Below, piece by piece: positions 4,500 through 5,912 of a DNA stretch of 5,912 nt (the first letter of the stretch is position 1; each line of letters begins with the position of its first letter). The stretch comes from Chloroflexota bacterium (lineage in GTDB: Bacteria > Chloroflexota > Anaerolineae > Anaerolineales > Villigracilaceae), in assembly GCA_021823555.1 (NCBI GenBank), contig JAKANW010000213.1, positions 1 through 5,912 on the forward strand, in the 5' to 3' direction. The translations under genes and the position numbers were made by a program. The notes under the pieces are model-generated. The model made no database searches. It had not been told where the DNA came from and worked only from the letters and a program-made list of their open reading frames with translations.

Positions 4500-5786
4500 A
4501 TGCGCCGCATCCTCCTGTTCTGGCTGACCTTTGGACTGGTTGCCTGCGTACCCCTTGCCACGCCCACACCGCTTCCCTCCCTCGTTCAGGACACACCTCA
4601 GCCTGCTCCCGTTACAGAGACCGCCGCGCCGCTGGCAACTGAAACCGCTTCCCCTGTTCCACCGACCGGGACTTCCCTCCCCGTTTCCACACCGGTCGAG
4701 GCTGCGGCTTTTCCCGATCCGACGGGCTACACCTGGAATCCTGTTGCCCAAGGCTTGATCCGTCCGGTGGATATTCAAAGCCCCGATGATAGCTCAGGCC
4801 GGTTATTTGTGGTCGAGCAGGGCGGGCGCATCCTGGTCATCAAAGACGGAAGCGTCCTTCCCACGCCTTTCCTGGATATCTCAAAAGAAATCACTTCAGC
4901 CGGAAACGAGCAGGGCTTACTGGGACTGGCATTCCATCCACATTATGCCAGCAGCGGCCTGGTCTTTGTCAATTACACGGATGTAAACGGCAACACCATC
5001 ATTGTCCGTTTCCACGTTTCCAATAACCCGGACATTGCCGACCCATCCAGTGAGACGGAATTGCTCTACGTGCAGCAGCCCTTTGCCAATCACAACGGCG
5101 GCGGGCTAGCTTTCGGGCCGGATGGTTACCTATACCTTGGCCTCGGCGACGGTGGCTCCCAGGGCGATCCATATGGGAATGCCCAGAACAACACAGTCCT
5201 GTTGGGGAAAATCCTGCGCATTGATGTGGACCAGGGCGCTTATTATGGCATTCCTCCCACAAACCCATTACCCGAAGGCGGCGGGGTGCGCCGCGAGATT
5301 TGGCGAAACGGCTTGCGTAACCCCTGGCGGTTTTCGTTCGACCGCGCCACTGGCGACATGTTCATCGGCGATGTGGGCCAGGACCTGTGGGAGGAGATTG
5401 ATTACATCCCGGCCAATGACGCCAGTGGGTTGATCAATTTCGGCTGGAATATCTACGAGGGCTTGCATAGCTACCAGGGACATACTTCCGGGATTCCCAT
5501 GATCCCACCGGTGGCCGAATATAGCCACTTCGGCCAGGATAATGGCTGCGCCGTCAGCGGTGGATACGTTTATCGCGGCCAGGCGCTGCCCGAATGGCAG
5601 GGTATCTATCTCTTCGGCGATTATTGCTCGGGACTGGTCTGGGGGCTGATTCACCCCAATGGGCAGTGGCAGGCCACAGTCCTGTTCAAGACCGGCTTCA
5701 ATATCAGCAGTTTTGGACAGGATGAGTCGGGCGAGTTATATGTCGCCAATCTGCAGGGGGCGATCTACAGGCTTGAACAAAAATAA
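4500..5786 (+). CDS. Lipoprotein PQQ-type glucose/sorbosone (aldose sugar) dehydrogenase
   Basis: Relatives are exported six-bladed beta-propellers that oxidise aldoses with pyrroloquinoline quinone, as in Acinetobacter soluble glucose dehydrogenase and E. coli YliI. The 428-aa protein opens with a lipoprotein signal: MRR, a hydrophobic core and the lipobox LVAC with Cys16 as the lipidated residue. A Thr/Pro/Ala-rich linker (about 17-70) follows, then the propeller (about 75-428). Key segments are RLFVVEQGGRILVI, NEQGLLGLAFHP, FANHNGGGLAFGPDGYLYLGLGDGG with His198 at the catalytic-base position, LLGKILRIDVD, GLRNPWRFSFD with Arg273 at the PQQ-binding arginine position, and DVGQDLWEEIDY. Cys350 (NGCAVSGGYVYRG) and Cys376 (GDYCSG) may form a disulfide. 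The lysine and later arginines that grip PQQ in the Acinetobacter enzyme could not be placed by eye, so cofactor use is inferred. It is probably tethered outside the cytoplasmic membrane. Confidence 0.92.
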   Translation: MRRILLFWLTFGLVACVPLATPTPLPSLVQDTPQPAPVTETAAPLATETASPVPPTGTSLPVSTPVEAAAFPDPTGYTWNPVAQGLIRPVDIQSPDDSSGRLFVVEQGGRILVIKDGSVLPTPFLDISKEITSAGNEQGLLGLAFHPHYASSGLVFVNYTDVNGNTIIVRFHVSNNPDIADPSSETELLYVQQPFANHNGGGLAFGPDGYLYLGLGDGGSQGDPYGNAQNNTVLLGKILRIDVDQGAYYGIPPTNPLPEGGGVRREIWRNGLRNPWRFSFDRATGDMFIGDVGQDLWEEIDYIPANDASGLINFGWNIYEGLHSYQGHTSGIPMIPPVAEYSHFGQDNGCAVSGGYVYRGQALPEWQGIYLFGDYCSGLVWGLIHPNGQWQATVLFKTGFNISSFGQDESGELYVANLQGAIYRLEQK

Positions 5787-5794
5787 GCTATTTT

Positions 5795-5872
5795 GGCGCC
5801 TCACAAATTTTTAAGACAATTCGGGCACGTCTAATCCAGAATAAGAATATTGTCATGCCAATTTGTGACGCC
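5795..5872. repeat. Nested imperfect inverted repeat after the dehydrogenase gene
   Basis: The outer arms 5795-5809 (ggcg, cc bulge, tcacaaatt) and 5860-5872 (aatttgtgacgcc) pair over 13 positions. The inner arms gacaat (5815-5820) and attgtc (5849-5854) are separated from the outer ones by 5 nt on each side, a symmetric internal loop. The apical loop is 28 nt. Five T lie at 5808-5812 but inside the structure, so it is not a classical terminator. It begins 8 bp after the dehydrogenase stop. Confidence 0.5.
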
Positions 5873-5878
5873 TGTCAC
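5865..5878. repeat. Small hairpin overlapping the right arm of the inverted repeat
   Basis: The arms gtgac (5865-5869) and gtcac (5874-5878) pair perfectly around a 4-nt loop, competing with the larger fold at 5795-5872. Just beyond it, cagac and gtctg (5882-5893) are a further short palindrome. Together these leave the last 120 bp of the window dense in TGTCA/TGACA-like half-sites. No gene is seen in 5787-5912. Confidence 0.35.
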
Positions 5879-5912
5879 TGGCAGACTTGTCTGACATGCC
5901 TTAAACTGGGCG

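Noticed and set aside
5268..5654. A 128-codon minus-strand frame opposite the dehydrogenase
   Set aside because: It is fully antisense to the conserved beta-propeller and has no independent support.
5795..5872. Integron attC site or CRISPR repeat
   Set aside because: There are no GTTRRRY/RYYYAAC core sites, no integrase, no second repeat and no spacer pattern.

Overview
The window looks like a chromosomal stretch from a moderately GC-rich environmental bacterium, most plausibly an Anaerolineae-type member of Chloroflexota. That placement is an inference. It rests on the Thr/Pro-rich linker directly after the lipobox of the last gene and on a degenerate heptamer-repeat hairpin of a kind I associate with that phylum. 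No rRNA, tRNA, CRISPR array, transposase, phage or plasmid gene is visible.

Layout, left to right. (1) 1-1395 (+): the 3' nine tenths of a MIO-type histidine/aromatic amino acid ammonia-lyase, cut by the window edge. It ends in a strong hairpin terminator built from nine degenerate 7-bp units. (2) 1532-2536 (-): a complete histone-deacetylase-superfamily (class II-like) zinc amidohydrolase, convergent with the lyase. It has a consensus -10 box placed so that its mRNA would be almost leaderless. (3) 2791-3270 (-): a small NYN/YacP-type nuclease-fold protein whose start is overlapped by a six-codon mini-ORF. (4) 3522-3914 (-): an OsmC-like thiol peroxidase/redox protein with a recognisable promoter, Shine-Dalgarno sequence and terminator. 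(5) 4136-4492 (+): a YkvA/DUF1232 small membrane protein. It is followed after 7 nt by (6) 4500-5786 (+): a secreted lipoprotein of the PQQ-type glucose/sorbosone dehydrogenase family.

The three minus-strand genes (OsmC-like, then NYN, then deacetylase) are co-directional but separated by gaps of about 250 bp that contain hairpins, so they are probably separate transcription units. DUF1232 and the dehydrogenase are tightly spaced and probably cotranscribed, divergently from the OsmC-like gene. No shared pathway is evident: amino-acid deamination, deacylation, RNA processing, peroxide defence and periplasmic sugar oxidation sit side by side.

I did not find a clear new multi-gene system. The most unusual material is non-coding: the heptamer-built terminator at 1395-1462, the hairpin-dense gap at 3271-3521, the repeat and homopolymer-rich gap at 2537-2790, and a nested inverted repeat at 5795-5872. 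No gene-free stretch exceeds 300 bp.
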